From NCBI GenBank assembly GCA_035610365.1, contig CM069439.1:22271533-22335532 (forward strand): DNA of 64,000 nucleotides, read 5' to 3'. This DNA comes from Aquatica leii. Lineage: Eukaryota > Arthropoda > Insecta > Coleoptera > Lampyridae. Below the pieces are notes generated by a model, which was not told where the DNA came from, searched no databases, and saw only the letters and a list, made by a program, of their open reading frames with translations. A program made the translations under genes and the position numbers. The number at the start of each line of letters is the position of its first letter. The first letter of the stretch is position 1. Positions 11,110-22,339 of this stretch are shown here, piece after piece.

Positions 11110-12200
11110 AAACTGTGGTTTTTTCGATTTAATCTTCCTCGACAAGTATCATAAGTCTTTTTTACATTAATATTGGACTGTTTTGTATGAAAAAAATTGG
11201 TAAATTTTTATAGTTTTGATAAACCAAAAATTTGGTTTACAAAAACAAAGCAACAAAAAATATTAGTTATCTAAATTTAGTACTACCATTTTTTTATAAT
11301 TTTGTGTTAATATATCCAGTGACAAAAGTATTACACCGAGAAGGAATAATTTCTTCAACTTGATTCTGTGACAATGTGGTAGTCTTAAATTTGGAATAAA
11401 ACAATTACATTTGCAAGAAATTTTATTAACATAGAATACGAAACAAGCTAATAATGTGTTTGGCGACCCGGTAACTGAGTACATACCACTACACGTCTAG
11501 ACAAAGACAAAATCAGTTGATGTCTGCTTATGGTATCTTGTTCCAAGCAACTTTAAATGTCATGAATTAACTGTGCTGGAGTCTATGGAGGATAGTGCAA
11601 AAAGAACAGTCTCTTCTCTATCACATCCCTCACATGTTCGATGAGATTTAAACGCTTGCTTCTTAGAGAAAGTTTATGGTTTGACAAGTATTATAAGCAC
11701 TTGCGTTGATTTACTGAAAAAAGACTTGTGGATAGCCATCTAGATAAAGCAGTAAAGCGGTTTGTAGGACATCATCAACATAACGCGCAGCTTTCATACT
11801 GCCTCAAGGACAAGTAGTGAGCAGCTATCATAAGCAATAGTGTCCCAAACCATTACGTCGCTGGCGGCGTTTCACTCTTTTACAGCCATTGTGCATACTT
11901 AGACAGAATCGCGATTTGTCGCTGAAGACAACATTATGCCATTCTACCTCTCCATACTGCCATTCTCTGCACTAGTTTAAACGTTGACGACAGTAGTCCG
12001 CAGCCAAAAGAAGCACTAATCGTGGACAGTATAATAAAAGTCAAAAACTCAAATAGCGCGATATAGTGTACACATACCGAAAAAAAACCGGTCTCGTAGA
12101 GCCAGTTATTAAAAGCGCTTATTTTGACGTTTTGTGGTACGCTTTGGTTGACCAGTTGGTTTTGGTGTTCCTCTGTCCACACACGGCACACACTTATTAC
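11110..12200 (-). pseudogene. Tc1-like transposase remnant, tandem copy 2
   Basis: Direct repeat of 10110-11090 at an offset of about 1.04-1.08 kb. Landmarks are GGCGACC...ACTGAGTAC at 11463 (GGCGACCCCTGTAGCTGAGTAC at 10426), GACGACAGTAGTCC at 11984 (10905), and a shared GGTCTC...TTTTGACG block near 12090 (11025). The Glu block is NLIEHVRD with Glu retained, but the second Asp has become Ile, and the same short Asp-to-Glu interval as in copy 1 is present. The frame is broken in several places. The shared interval implies that both copies descend from an already deleted element. Confidence 0.72.
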
Positions 12201-12474
12201 CGTAACTGAACTACAATTAATACGGCAGCCTATTTTTTAAAAAGATAAACGAAAATCTCGATAGGCAACAGTTTTACCTCTGTCAAAGTCGCTAACGTGA
12301 TAATAATTTTGTTACGCTTTAAATTTTATAAACCGGATAAAACCTAAGAGATGAAATTTTGGTTTAAAAAAATAGTATGCTTTAAACATAGTCATTATCT
12401 TGCCAAAAAAAGCCAAGAAAAAATGTCAATTTAGATTATAGCAGTTTTTTTACTACTGGCAAAATTTGAAAATG

Positions 12475-12760
12475 TAGATAGTAAAAAAATATGCAACGTT
12501 TGCAAAATGACCAATATAAAAAAGTATGTATAACGCTTTCATGAATTTTGTATGAACTGAATTGATGCTTTGAGCGTTTACATTTTTGCGTTGTATTTAT
12601 AACAGAATGATGCATTGACAACGATAGCAGCGTATACAAACCTCCAAGATCTATTAGCTATAAAAATCGTACCAATAATTTTGTGTCAAATTATTTTCAT
12701 TAAAGTGACACTCGGATGTCAATAAATTGATAGCAATGCTGATTGGGAAGGGTACAAACG
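12475..12760. repeat. Dispersed repeat E, copy 1
   Basis: About 280 bp matching 52030-52285. Long identical runs include TTTGCAAAATGACCAATAT, GCTTTCATGAATTTTGTATG, GATGCTTTGAGCGTTTA, CAGAATGATGCATTGAC and CGGATGTCAATAAATTGATA. No ORF and no clear inverted ends; the class is unknown. Confidence 0.75.
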
Positions 12761-12872
12761 TTTACAGCAGTATCTTGTTATGCAAAAACAATTTAGATTT
12801 GCGTTTTAAGAGGCAGATTGTTTTGTTAACTTTAATCCTAAATGTTTTTTTGCTAAATGTGTTTTCTCCAAG

Positions 12873-13095
12873 TTAATATGCGATTAAGATGCATGCCGAG
12901 GAGATCATATAGTCGTTTGTAGCTATATCTGTTGTGTAAAATACATAAAAAATTGGTCCTAATTTACTCTCTAGTAGCATGCCAGATTTTATAGGCTGCA
13001 ATTTGGTGTTTGCTTTTTTTACCTGAAAATATCCGTTCGTTAAATAAGATTTTATTATGTCCTTTTGAAGAAGGTAGACAATGTTGCATTTAATA
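12873..13095 (-). pseudogene. Jockey-type non-LTR reverse transcriptase fragment
   Basis: The minus-strand frame contains SYLTNGYFQVKKANTKLQPI followed by KSGMLLESKLGPIFYVFYTTDI. This matches the jockey-clade RT stretch that usually reads SYLTNRxFQV...I.AGVPQGSVLGPxLYxxYTxDIP. The PQGS core is changed to LLES, so the fragment is inactive. Only about 75 codons are recognisable; no endonuclease or YADD block was found nearby. Confidence 0.75.
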
Positions 13096-13199
13096 TAATA
13101 GCATAAATCTGAATTTCCATTCTCTTTATTTTTATATTTTAACAAAAAATAATTGAATATCACAAACATTTGATTGCTAGAGTATTTGCAATTATTAAG

Positions 13200-14260
13200 A
13201 AAATACTAACAAACTTAGAGACTACTGAAGCTTATATACTAAAGGCACGATTCATAAAGCAATCAAGCGTACAAGAAACAATAGAATAAAACAAAACACT
13301 AGAGATCATTTGAAAGAAGTTAGATAAAGACGAAGAAATAATCAAACTATTAGAATGCTAACTAAAAAACTCATATTGCTAGAAAAAACAGATTATTTGC
13401 TTAGGACGAGAGCCTTTTAAAGGATTCATTTCTATCACCTATCATTGCCAAATTTCAAGCAGTAGAGAAAGTTAGATTTAAATATGGCTTATGTATGTAG
13501 ACGATAAGTTTATAATTTAGAACCACAGTGATCGACTGGATTACTTTCTGCATTATCTGTACAACATCAAGTTATTATATTCACATATTTACAATGGAAA
13601 AAGAAAATTGGACGTTCACGTATAGAAAAACAATGGAAGGATTGACACAACATTTTACAGATAACACATACTGTCCAATATCTGAACCATGCATTTAACC
13701 ACTCAACAACAACAAACGAAGGATTATCAAAGTCGCTATCTGACAAACCCTCCGGTTTGGTAACATAGCGAAAGGACTGCAGAAAAATCAAAAACATAAA
13801 AAGGAAACTAAAACAAAATGGTTATTTAAACACGATAATAGAAGAGTTTCTTCATAGACCAAATCAACATAATTCAGCAAGCAAAAAAAGAACTATCGAA
13901 AGCGCTACTCAGCATCCCATACGTCAGAAGTTTATTTGAGAAAATAAAACGCAAAATTAATACAGTGTGCAGATCATCAACTTCTATTAGAAGTATACAT
14001 CTCTGACACGAAATCGCATACCAGTTGACACTACAAAAACTGCATCTACTAAATTCTTTGTGAATGTGGCAAGCCATATGTGCGGGAAACCAGAAAACCC
14101 TTAAAAGTCAGACTAGGAAAACACAAAATTCGTACACAGAGAGGAGATATACCAAGATCCGGCATCGCGCAACGTTTCTGGAAAAAAACAACTTAAAATA
14201 AAATGGGATAAAGCCAAGATCATGCAAAAAAGTAGTTTTTTGGGTTTCTTAAAAAAATTT
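13200..14260 (+). pseudogene. Penelope-like element remnant: RT end plus GIY-YIG endonuclease
   Basis: The plus strand, with several frameshifts, carries the distinctive Penelope order. A degraded SPIIA block lies near 13430. The RT active site YVDD is at about 13493-13504, followed by an NHSDRLDYFLHYL-type segment, a KLDVHVYRK segment near 13610, and a block ending CECGKPYVRETRKPLKVR near 14050-14110. The last block matches the C-terminal GIY-YIG-like endonuclease of Penelope elements, which have CxCGxxYIGET. It ends near 14190 with RSGIAQRFWKK. Penelope elements copy RNA at a nicked target. This copy has internal stops and changed residues and cannot be active. Confidence 0.75.
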
Positions 14261-14653
14261 TAATTTTTGTATTAAACTTATTTTCATAATTTGGAGATCT
14301 AATGTTCTGCCAAATTCTGCAAAACCTTTGTTCAGCAATTGCTTTTTTCAATTACCATTGAAAGAATATTGTGGTTTTCTTCTTTTTAGTTGGAGAGTAG
14401 ATTTCTATGCCGTGCTCTGTATCTGTAATTGTTGCATTTTATAATCAACTTCATCAGGAGTCTAGAGATGTATTTTCAAATTAATTTGTTTATTGACTAG
14501 TTTTAATCAGCTTTCTTGTTACTGAGTTTAATTTGTGTAGGTTTGTTAATTACTTGTGCACTTAGTATGATTATAGTCAGAGTACGGTTTGATGTCATTT
14601 CTAGACGTGACTCAATTTTTAAATATCTGTTTTTGTTGATTTAAAAATTAAGT
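14261..14653. other. 3' flank of Penelope-like remnant, AT-rich
   Basis: No ORF. It includes AACTTCATCAGGAGTC near 14449, resembling the untranslated tail often seen at Penelope 3' ends. It ends with AAGT (14650-14653), the target duplication of the next solo LTR. Confidence 0.35.
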
Positions 14654-16458
14654 TGTTACATGCAAAAGTTATAACAATGTCACTGCCTGAAATAAGGTAA
14701 CATAAACGATGTTGTGCCGCTGCTCAGTGGAGACGGGGTGGGTTATATTTTAAAATTCCGTGATAACTTAGAAACGCGATTGACATAAAATCGAAATAAA
14801 AGGGTAAAAACTCAAAATCGGTTAGGGCGCCAATCAAGGACACGATGCTTATAGCTTCTGGACCCCTGATAACCCAGAAGCTCATCTGGTTGGTTACAAC
14901 CCCTGGCCTTACCTCGAGTTGTAACTAGCTAAACTCTGAAATGTACTTAAAAATTTACGTACGCGGCGGCTGAATGAATAAAAACTCTTTACAGTGTAAC
15001 AATTTAACATTTATTGACTGAATAAAATAAAAAAAATAAAAATCAAACAAACTTGAATAAAAATAATAAATGAAATAATAATAAGCAAGACAAAAATTCA
15101 CAAAATGAATACAAAAATTAATATATATAAAAAAAATAAAGCGTTAACTTGTTTTTCGATAAAACACAAAAATAAAATTCAAGGCCTTGTCCGCATACTT
15201 AATCCGTAAATTTAACAACAAATAAAATTAAAAAAAAACACAAAAGTCACCAAATATACGTCCGAAACTTTGCTTCGAACTTAACGTTAAAACATTATCT
15301 TTCATGCATGAATAAGACTTACTTTTACATACACAAAACAAAATTAAATAATTAAAGCGAACTTCACGCAAACACCTTCAAGTGTTTCTTGAAATATTTA
15401 AAATTAGCCGTAATTCAGTCGGCTCAATTCAAAGCTTTTAAATCATATCGATCGCGGTTCACTTCACGATAATAACAAATTCAATAAATACCTTTACTCA
15501 ATTGTATACTCCAGGTAAACTCTGGGCACAGCGGTTCCAGAAGCTCTCGAGTTTAGATCGACCCCGGGACGGTCTAGGTGTTCAGTAGTCGATTGAAAGC
15601 TCGGTGGGACCCCCAAACAATGGAATGACGGCGGAAGATTTATTTTACTACTTAATTGAAATCCGCACAAAAGCGAAGACTGAATTTTTTAACACAAAAC
15701 ATCGAAAATAAGTCCAACTCGAACGTGAGTTTTATTATGGATACCATGAAGTTCATTAAACCGTAAAATTACGAATTTGGGAAACCAATATTTCCCATCA
15801 CACCACTCAATTTTCACGGCACCATTTATTTAACTTCCGCGGTATTGCATAACGGTAGGGTAAAACACCCCGAACAATTGACTACATCAAAATTTTACTC
15901 CTTATAACACCTCGTAATCCCACTTAATTCAACAAACTTGCGCCGTAAAATCTTTGTAAAAGATGGAACACTAAACAAAGTAAATTAACAAAGATGAAAA
16001 CTATAATTGCCACGTGCGTCATGACATGTACGCACACGAAAGAAAGAAAATCTTCCCACAGAAAATGCTTACTCCGTTAAATTATCAGGTGGTCCAAATC
16101 GCGCTCGCAAAAGAACTCAACATAAACAAAAGTATAGATACCAAGAAAAATTGATCAAATTACATTCCAAAAAGGAAATCGTAAATTAAATTGAGTTGTT
16201 ATTCTAATGAGATAACCAAAAGTAAAAACACTAAATCAAAATCAAGACCACGGAACTTTATGCGTTTAAAAAAAAATACCAGTAATAATTGTGAAATAAC
16301 TATTAAATATAAATCAACTTAAATCAAACGTAATAAAATAACGAGTAAAACGTTTTCGATGCTAACATCGAACTAATCAATCGCTAAAATAAAAGAAAAT
16401 TCAGTCCAATAAATCTGAATATGGGGTCTTTTACAAAAGAATTCCAACGCAGGTTACA
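14654..16458. repeat. Family D solo LTR, copy 1
   Basis: 1805 bp beginning TGTTACATGCAAAAG and ending GGTTACA, flanked by a 4-bp duplication AAGT at 14650-14653 and 16459-16462. A second copy at 41336-46026 shares the start (TGTTACGTGCAAAAG), the GGGCGCCA block near 14825, the TTTAACATTTATT block near 15006, and the ending GGGTCTTTTACAAAAGAA near 16424. There is no ORF; the interior is rich in A/T and in AATAAA-like runs. The terminal hexamers and the 4-bp duplication are those of an LTR; the lack of an interior makes it a solo LTR left by recombination. Size and termini suggest a relative of family A. Confidence 0.8.
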
Positions 16459-16809
16459 AAGTAGATCTGGGACATTATTTTTATCTGTGTGCCAGTATGT
16501 GGTTATATTGTTAAGATTGTTAGCAATGAGAAATTTTACTTACTCCTGATTGCACTGGTCTGCAAAAAAATATTTTTTATCGAGCCCTGACACTACTCCG
16601 GGTGATTCTTATGTAAAATGACGTCCTGAATCCAAATATGTCTTCCGTTTTCTTCCCAACATTTTCGAGGAAGCCCCAAATCTATAATTTTACCACTTTT
16701 TGATAAATTAATTATAATTTATTTATCGAACGATAATAATAATTATTATAATAATAAATATATGGACATGAATTTAATTTAAATGGGAAAAAGAATTATT
16801 TTAGCTATA

Positions 16810-18503
16810 AACAGTAATAAATAAATATATTCATCGTTACTTGGTGCTTGCTTTCTTTCTCTCGTTTCAAAAACCGGCAGTACTCCGCCAACATGCTTGC
16901 ATTCCACTTCCCTAAAAATCTCTTCTGCAGCTTAGCGATGTCTTGATGGAACCGTTCCTCGTGTTCATCCGAAACTGCTCCTAAATTTTCAGAGAAAAAG
17001 TACAGATGCGAGTAAAGGAAGTGAACTTTAGGAGACATGTTACATACATCCTATGTCCTTGTACGCTAAACGCAGTTCCTTGACGTGAGCGACATAATCT
17101 TCACTTTTGTGGTTACCCAGGAAGTTCTTACAAACGTTTTGAAATGCAAGCTAAGCTCGTTTTTCTTTTCGATTTAGGTGTTTAATAAACGTCAAATCTT
17201 GGAAGAGTTGTCTAATCTGGGGACCAACAAATACGCCTTACTTAATTTTAGCTTCGCTAAGACGAGGAAATTTAGTTTTCAAAAATTGAAATGCGCCACC
17301 TGTCTTGTCCGCTGCTTTCACAAACTGCTTAATCAATCCAAGTTTGATGTGTAAAGGTGGTAAGTAAATATTTTCCTTCGGAACCAATGGATTGTGGGCG
17401 ACATTTTTCTGACCAGGAATAAGATTTTCTCGCAGAGGTCAGTTCCTTACGATGTAATGTTTATCTCGGGCTCGGCTATCCCATTCACAAAGGAAACAGC
17501 AATATTTTGTGAATCCTGATTGCAGGTCCGTGAGTAGAGCAACAACTTTTAAGTTAGCGCAAAGTTTCCACTTATAATCATGATAACTAATTTTATCAAG
17601 GATTCTGAAGATGTTTTCGTACGTTTCCTTCATATCAACAGAGTATGCAACTGGAACTGATGGGAAGTCATTCCCATTTGCCAACAGGACAACTTTTAAG
17701 GTTGTTTTTGATGAGTCTATAAACAGTTTTCATTTGTCTGGGTCACATGGCATCTGTAGCTCTGTCATCAATAAATTTTCATTAGGGCAGAACACTAAAC
17801 CTTTATCTTCTGAGAAAAGACATTTCAGGGTTGCTTGTCTGGCCCTGTAAGAAGATATTTTTACTCCCTTTTCTAAGAGATTCCACTGTTGAAGTCGCGA
17901 TCCTACGAGCTGAGATTTAGTCTTGGTTAACTGCAAATCCCTGACAAGATCATTTAATTCCGATTGAGTGAGGAGGTGAGGTTGCCGAGAAACTCAATCT
18001 GCGGAATACTCTTCATCATCATTGAACGTATCATTCGAAGCTCCAGGTTGTGGCTCAGAGTCTTTTAAATCAATTTCTGGCTTTAAAGTGTAAGTGTTTG
18101 GGGGCTCTGAGATTGGCAAAGTATCGTTATGAGGAACAGGTCTTAGAGCTGACGAAATATTGGGATACTGAATTGTATGCTTACTTTTGCTCGAAAACCC
18201 GACGGTGGAAGTCATACAAAAGTAACAATTTGTAAGATGACAGCGAGGTTCACGCCAAACCATGAGCGCAGCAAATGGCATTGATTTACGGGTACCTTTG
18301 AGCCATTTGGTCAAACTACTGTAACAAGTCGTACAGCAAACTGATAGAGCCCAAGTCTTGTCCTGGTCGCCAACTTGACAATCAAAGTACAATTTATAAG
18401 CTGTTTTAATAAGCGGAGAAAGAGGTTTTCGTTGCGCTTTTAAAGTTAATTCCTCGCAGACATAGCAGAAGCTATCGGGATGATTTTTACACTCGCGTGG
18501 CAT
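16810..18503 (-). pseudogene. Decayed gene of abundant unclassified arthropod family, candidate transposase
   Basis: Start at 18503 gives MPRECKNHPDSFCYVC. The N-terminal 170 residues carry paired cysteines (CKN...CYVC, CCTTC, CYFC), so probably a zinc-binding domain. Further along, in other frames because of frameshifts: SRLQQWNLLEKGVKISSYR near 17890; FIDSSKTTLKVVLLANG near 17710, a beta-strand with an Asp; AYSVDMKETYENI near 17630; TDLQSGFTKYCCFLCEWDSR at about 17472-17531; PPLHIKLGLIKQF near 17350; and the hallmark VHFLYSHLYFF followed by GAVSDEHEERFHQD near 16950-17028. In-frame stops occur near 17238 and 17153. Intact relatives are, from memory, predicted in many arthropods without a function. 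Asp, Asp followed by CxxC, then an acidic DEHEE block resembles the order in CMC and KDZ transposases; this is inference. Confidence 0.8.
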
Positions 18504-18704
18504 AATTAAACAGTAATTCAACGCCCGACATTAACAACAAATCACACTTAGTCACTTGAAAAAATCCGGAGTAAAAGTAGTTTTACTGTTTTACACAAAT
18601 GAACACAAAATCCAGCACGTTTAAAACGTCGACAAGTTAACTCTGCAACAGCTATAGATGTACTAATCGAAGCAGTTAAGCAAACAATGCAATTGGAAGA
18701 GTAA

Positions 18705-18745
18705 TGCAAGTTCAAGCCTGTCGAAAATTCCGGTTCAAACTTGCA
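18705..18745. repeat. Imperfect inverted repeat inside the 16.5-19.1 kb element
   Basis: TGCAAGTTCAAGCC at 18705-18718 faces GGTTCAAACTTGCA at 18732-18745, with 13 bases between. Ten of fourteen positions pair. It lies between the gene's start and the right terminal inverted repeat, where a transposase-binding or promoter element could sit. Confidence 0.5.
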
Positions 18746-19090
18746 TGTGGTATTGAGATCGCCAGCGTCGTGTAGTGAATCTTCCTAACTGTTAATTGAT
18801 ATTTTTTTACTGTTCTTATATATTTGTATTTTATTGTTGTTTCTATATACATTTTATAACAAAACTTTTGCCGTATACTTTGGTATAAATTTTATTACCT
18901 GCTTTGGGATGTTTAATGGCTATAAGTTAAAATTTAAAAAAAAATGCAAAAAATAAAATAAAAATGCGGTCTCCCCAAAATAGGTGGGTGATGGGTACAA
19001 ACGGAGTTTATTTTTGGATTCAGGAGGTCATTTTACATAAGAATCATCAAGAATGGTATCAGGGCCGATTTTCATGCAGACCAGTGATTG

Positions 19091-21271
19091 TTAGCGTTGT
19101 AATCTCGACCGGCAACAAAACGTGTTCTAAATGTGTTAAAAAACTGGGTGTAGTGTTTTGTTTTGTATTGTGCTAAACAATGATGTGACTGTAATTGGCC
19201 GTCAATTCAAATTAAATCGCTTTAGATCTTAGATATTTCTGACACATAATACACAAAAATCTTTACATACCAACGAGATATAAATATATAATTAAAAATA
19301 GTAGAAACTCAATTTATGTCTTGCTTTTTTGTAATTTGCTTGTTTTAACTAAGTTTATTTATAAATAATTTATAAAAGTGTCATTGACAATAACCTATAA
19401 TGACCTAGTATACGTGATTTTCTACGTTAGATAAAGAACAAAATTGAAATATTGCTTTATCAAGTGTAACGTAAATGTAAAATGTATACTAATGAAATGC
19501 TATATTGATTACTAAAGTTGCACGCAATGAAGATCTTAACTACCTGAATTAAATAATGTATTATTTCTTCTAGTGCAAAACCGCAAAGAAATATAGAAAA
19601 TTGTACAAAAACATTAGTTTTTAATCATTCTAATTATTTGATAAATTTTAATATCATACATATCAATAACTCATAACTAATTTTGCAATAAAAATTTATT
19701 TTTTGTTTCTGACTAGTACTAAAAATACATTATATAATGTTAAAAAATGGTATAACTTAATTACAAAATAAATAAGGAATTTTTAAATATTTTATAATGA
19801 AGTACATAGATTGTTTAATATCAAAAATATAAGAAAATGTTTGTAAACTAATATGTATTAATCGTGAAGTATTCTATAGCACGAAAGCCACAAAATTTGC
19901 AAATAAAAAGTTTGTTAATTAAAGCACAGTACAAGCAATACAAGTAAATGATATAACAAACGAGAAAGAAACCATGTCTTATATATTACAGTGGCGTACC
20001 TACCAAATGTATAATAATCATTTCAGGCCACCTCATGATCGCACATTATACACCCTTTCGCTTACAAGTAAAGTTTATCAGGTTTTTTTTATGAGTCGTC
20101 TGGAATGAGTCGTAAAAACATTTGAGTGACATACAGGTGTAGGTTTAAGTATTGATGTTTCAAAAGATAATTTTGGATTAATTATTTCTTTACTAGGAAT
20201 AGAATTATATAACAACATTTGTAGTATCTTTAAATCATGTTGATTTTTGCATATTTCGTTATGTAACTATCTTAGAAAATATGACGTAGACACAATTTAA
20301 GTATCTTGTATTTTACCAGGATCTCATATTTTGTTTACGGGTGAATTTTTGTTAAAATATTTGATGTTTAAATTTGGTTTAACGGTGAACCTTTTGTTCA
20401 TGTGTTTAAGCAACTCAGAACATACTAACTAAACGGACAAAAAATTTTGTTTAACATTCCCTTGAATTTAGTAACTGAAAAACAGAATAATTCATGTTTT
20501 TAAGGACATATTTCGATAGCACAACAATGCTGACTCTGTATGTCTGCTTTCCTCTGCTGCTTTTTTAGTAATAGTTTTTTAGCTTAACCGTTGAAACGGG
20601 AGAAATTTAAACTTGGAATGCTAAATTTAATCTGCAGGAAATTTCTTAAACTGATTGCTTATTATCGGCTACTAGGAAATTCAGTAATACAAATCTAGCA
20701 AAAATGGTTTTAGTTCCAGATTAGGGTGACATCTTTTTAGATGATCCTACAGGTTAGATGGTTTCATAGCGTCATTGCCCAAAACTTTGTTGCATAAAAG
20801 GCTCATAGGTAATTGTTTGTCCGACAATGATGGAATCAAGCCAAGTTTCAAATAATCAAACCTGTACTGTTTACATTTCTTTTTAGATTCGGACATGGAA
20901 TCAGTCATCTGTGGGCAAAATTAATCTATTTAAATAAGACATAAAATCCAGCAGCAGTATATTAAAAAATCAAAGTCAAATTTAAATCGTATGGTTTTAG
21001 ATTTTATGGCAGGCATAGGCGTACAGCCATTATAAATGAATGTGAGATGGGGAATGTTATGAATGTTACTTAAAGTGTTGATATGATAGAACTTTAAGGA
21101 AATTTGAAAGTAACATAACAAAAAATGATAAAATAAAATATTATACAACGAATAATAATAACAAATTGTTATGCGATTTATCTGTACGTACATTCGACTG
21201 TCATGTGTAAAAATTCACTGGTTCTACTTTAGCAATAATACAAAATTTTAATTTTAATATAGGGAAGTATG
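19091..21271. other. AT-rich intergenic stretch, no gene seen
   Basis: About 2.2 kb with no ORF I can interpret and no repeat match elsewhere in the window. The hydrophobic minus-strand frame at 20930-21193 looks like AT-rich chance coding. Confidence 0.4.
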
Positions 21272-21273
21272 TA

Positions 21274-21624
21274 CAGTGCAATATCTATAATCCGAACTTC
21301 CGTAATCCGAACATTCCAGTAATCCGAACTGGCCCACAGTGTAACGACCAATGGACAAAAGTACAGTTTTTTTACTTTCTTTGTGAAGTTATTTGGTAAG
21401 GTATTTGTATTTATAAAATAATAATAAATGCCTAGCGAGGTCGTAATTAAGTAAATATTGACACACGTACATATTTATTTATGTGACCGGCCAAAATATG
21501 TAGTATAATTCCAAAATAATTTTTTTTAATATGTATGTTAATAATAAAATACATACGTAATATGTATGTACAGTTGTTTTTTTTTTAGATTTTTCCGAAA
21601 ACATTCCATACGGAGATTGCACTG
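21274..21624. mobile_element. pogo/Tigger-type MITE
   Basis: 351 bp bounded by TA on both sides (21272-21273 and 21625-21626). Terminal inverted repeats begin CAGTGCAATATC on the left and CAGTGCAATCTC on the right; the right arm continues GTATGGAATGTTTTCGGA. The left subterminal part contains three copies of TAATCCGAAC at roughly 18-19 bp spacing (21289-21338). The CAGTG terminus with TA duplication fits pogo-like elements. There is no coding capacity, so it would need transposase supplied in trans. Confidence 0.7.
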
Positions 21625-22205
21625 TAACTATAATAACGATTGCTAAAACTTTGAAAAAAAAACTATTGAGAAGTACTCGTGTAATTTTGCATGATTTGAA
21701 TGTTAAACTACTAATAACTTGGCGTAATTTATCTATCTTTACTAACTACGAGCACAAAACTAAAATTTAATAAAAAATAATGTACTTACTTTTCTCCGGC
21801 ACTCTCAAACAAAATAACACTGATTCACTATAATTGGTGTGATAAACTACTAGTTTCTATTTTTTTTTAATACTTTCTTATCGCTTTCCTTTTCAAGATT
21901 CAGGAATCGAATAAACGTATTTGTCTCACATTCGTATTTATAGAGTGACGAATTGAACAAGTCAGTACAAGTTCGCGAAGCTCTGAGACTGCGCGTATGC
22001 TTGTAACAAGATGATACTGGTATACCTTTATGTGCAGGTTTTTATAAGTTCAAAATGTATTGTGACCACAAAACGAATGCCTACATCCTACAACTTACAC
22101 AATTTTATAAACATATCTAATAATTTTTTTACTTCAGAAGTACTTTTGTAAATAATGTATGTCTTTATATTATAAGATATTATAATGTAAGTAAATAGGT
22201 ACTAT

Positions 22206-22333
22206 CAGTGTATGTTGAGATCCACTATCGTGGACCCCCATTTTCATTCCATGGACCTCCAAATTTTTTTTTCGCTTACGTAGACCCTTTGCAGGTTGTC
22301 ATAGACCCCTCGGGGTCGATATAGACCACTTTG
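22206..22333. mobile_element. Short hAT-type MITE remnant
   Basis: The right end reads CAGTGATTCTCAAAGTGGTC on the minus strand, a typical hAT terminus (CAGTGNTTCTCAAA). The left end, CAGTGTATGTTGAGATCCAC, is a diverged partner; both continue to a CGACCCC or GTGGACCCC block. The interior is only about 90 bp. The flanking 8-mers do not match, so no target duplication can be claimed. Confidence 0.55.
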
Positions 22334-22339
22334 AGAATC

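Larger units (their letters stand above)
16553..19086 (-). mobile_element. TIR-bounded DNA transposon carrying an unclassified arthropod gene
   Basis: The two ends are inverted repeats of about 80-120 bp. Each begins CACTGGTCTGCA reading inward, and each contains ATTCTTATGTAAAATGAC and CTCCTGAATCC or its near match. Immediately outside both ends is ATTG (16549-16552 and 19087-19090), a 4-bp target duplication. The 2534-bp unit contains one decayed gene on the minus strand (16810-18503) and a short internal inverted repeat (18705-18745). A CAC terminus with a short duplication recalls CMC (CACTA/Mirage/Chapaev) elements; Chapaev has 4-bp duplications. The superfamily call is inference. I do not know of a published assignment for this gene family. 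Confidence 0.8.
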
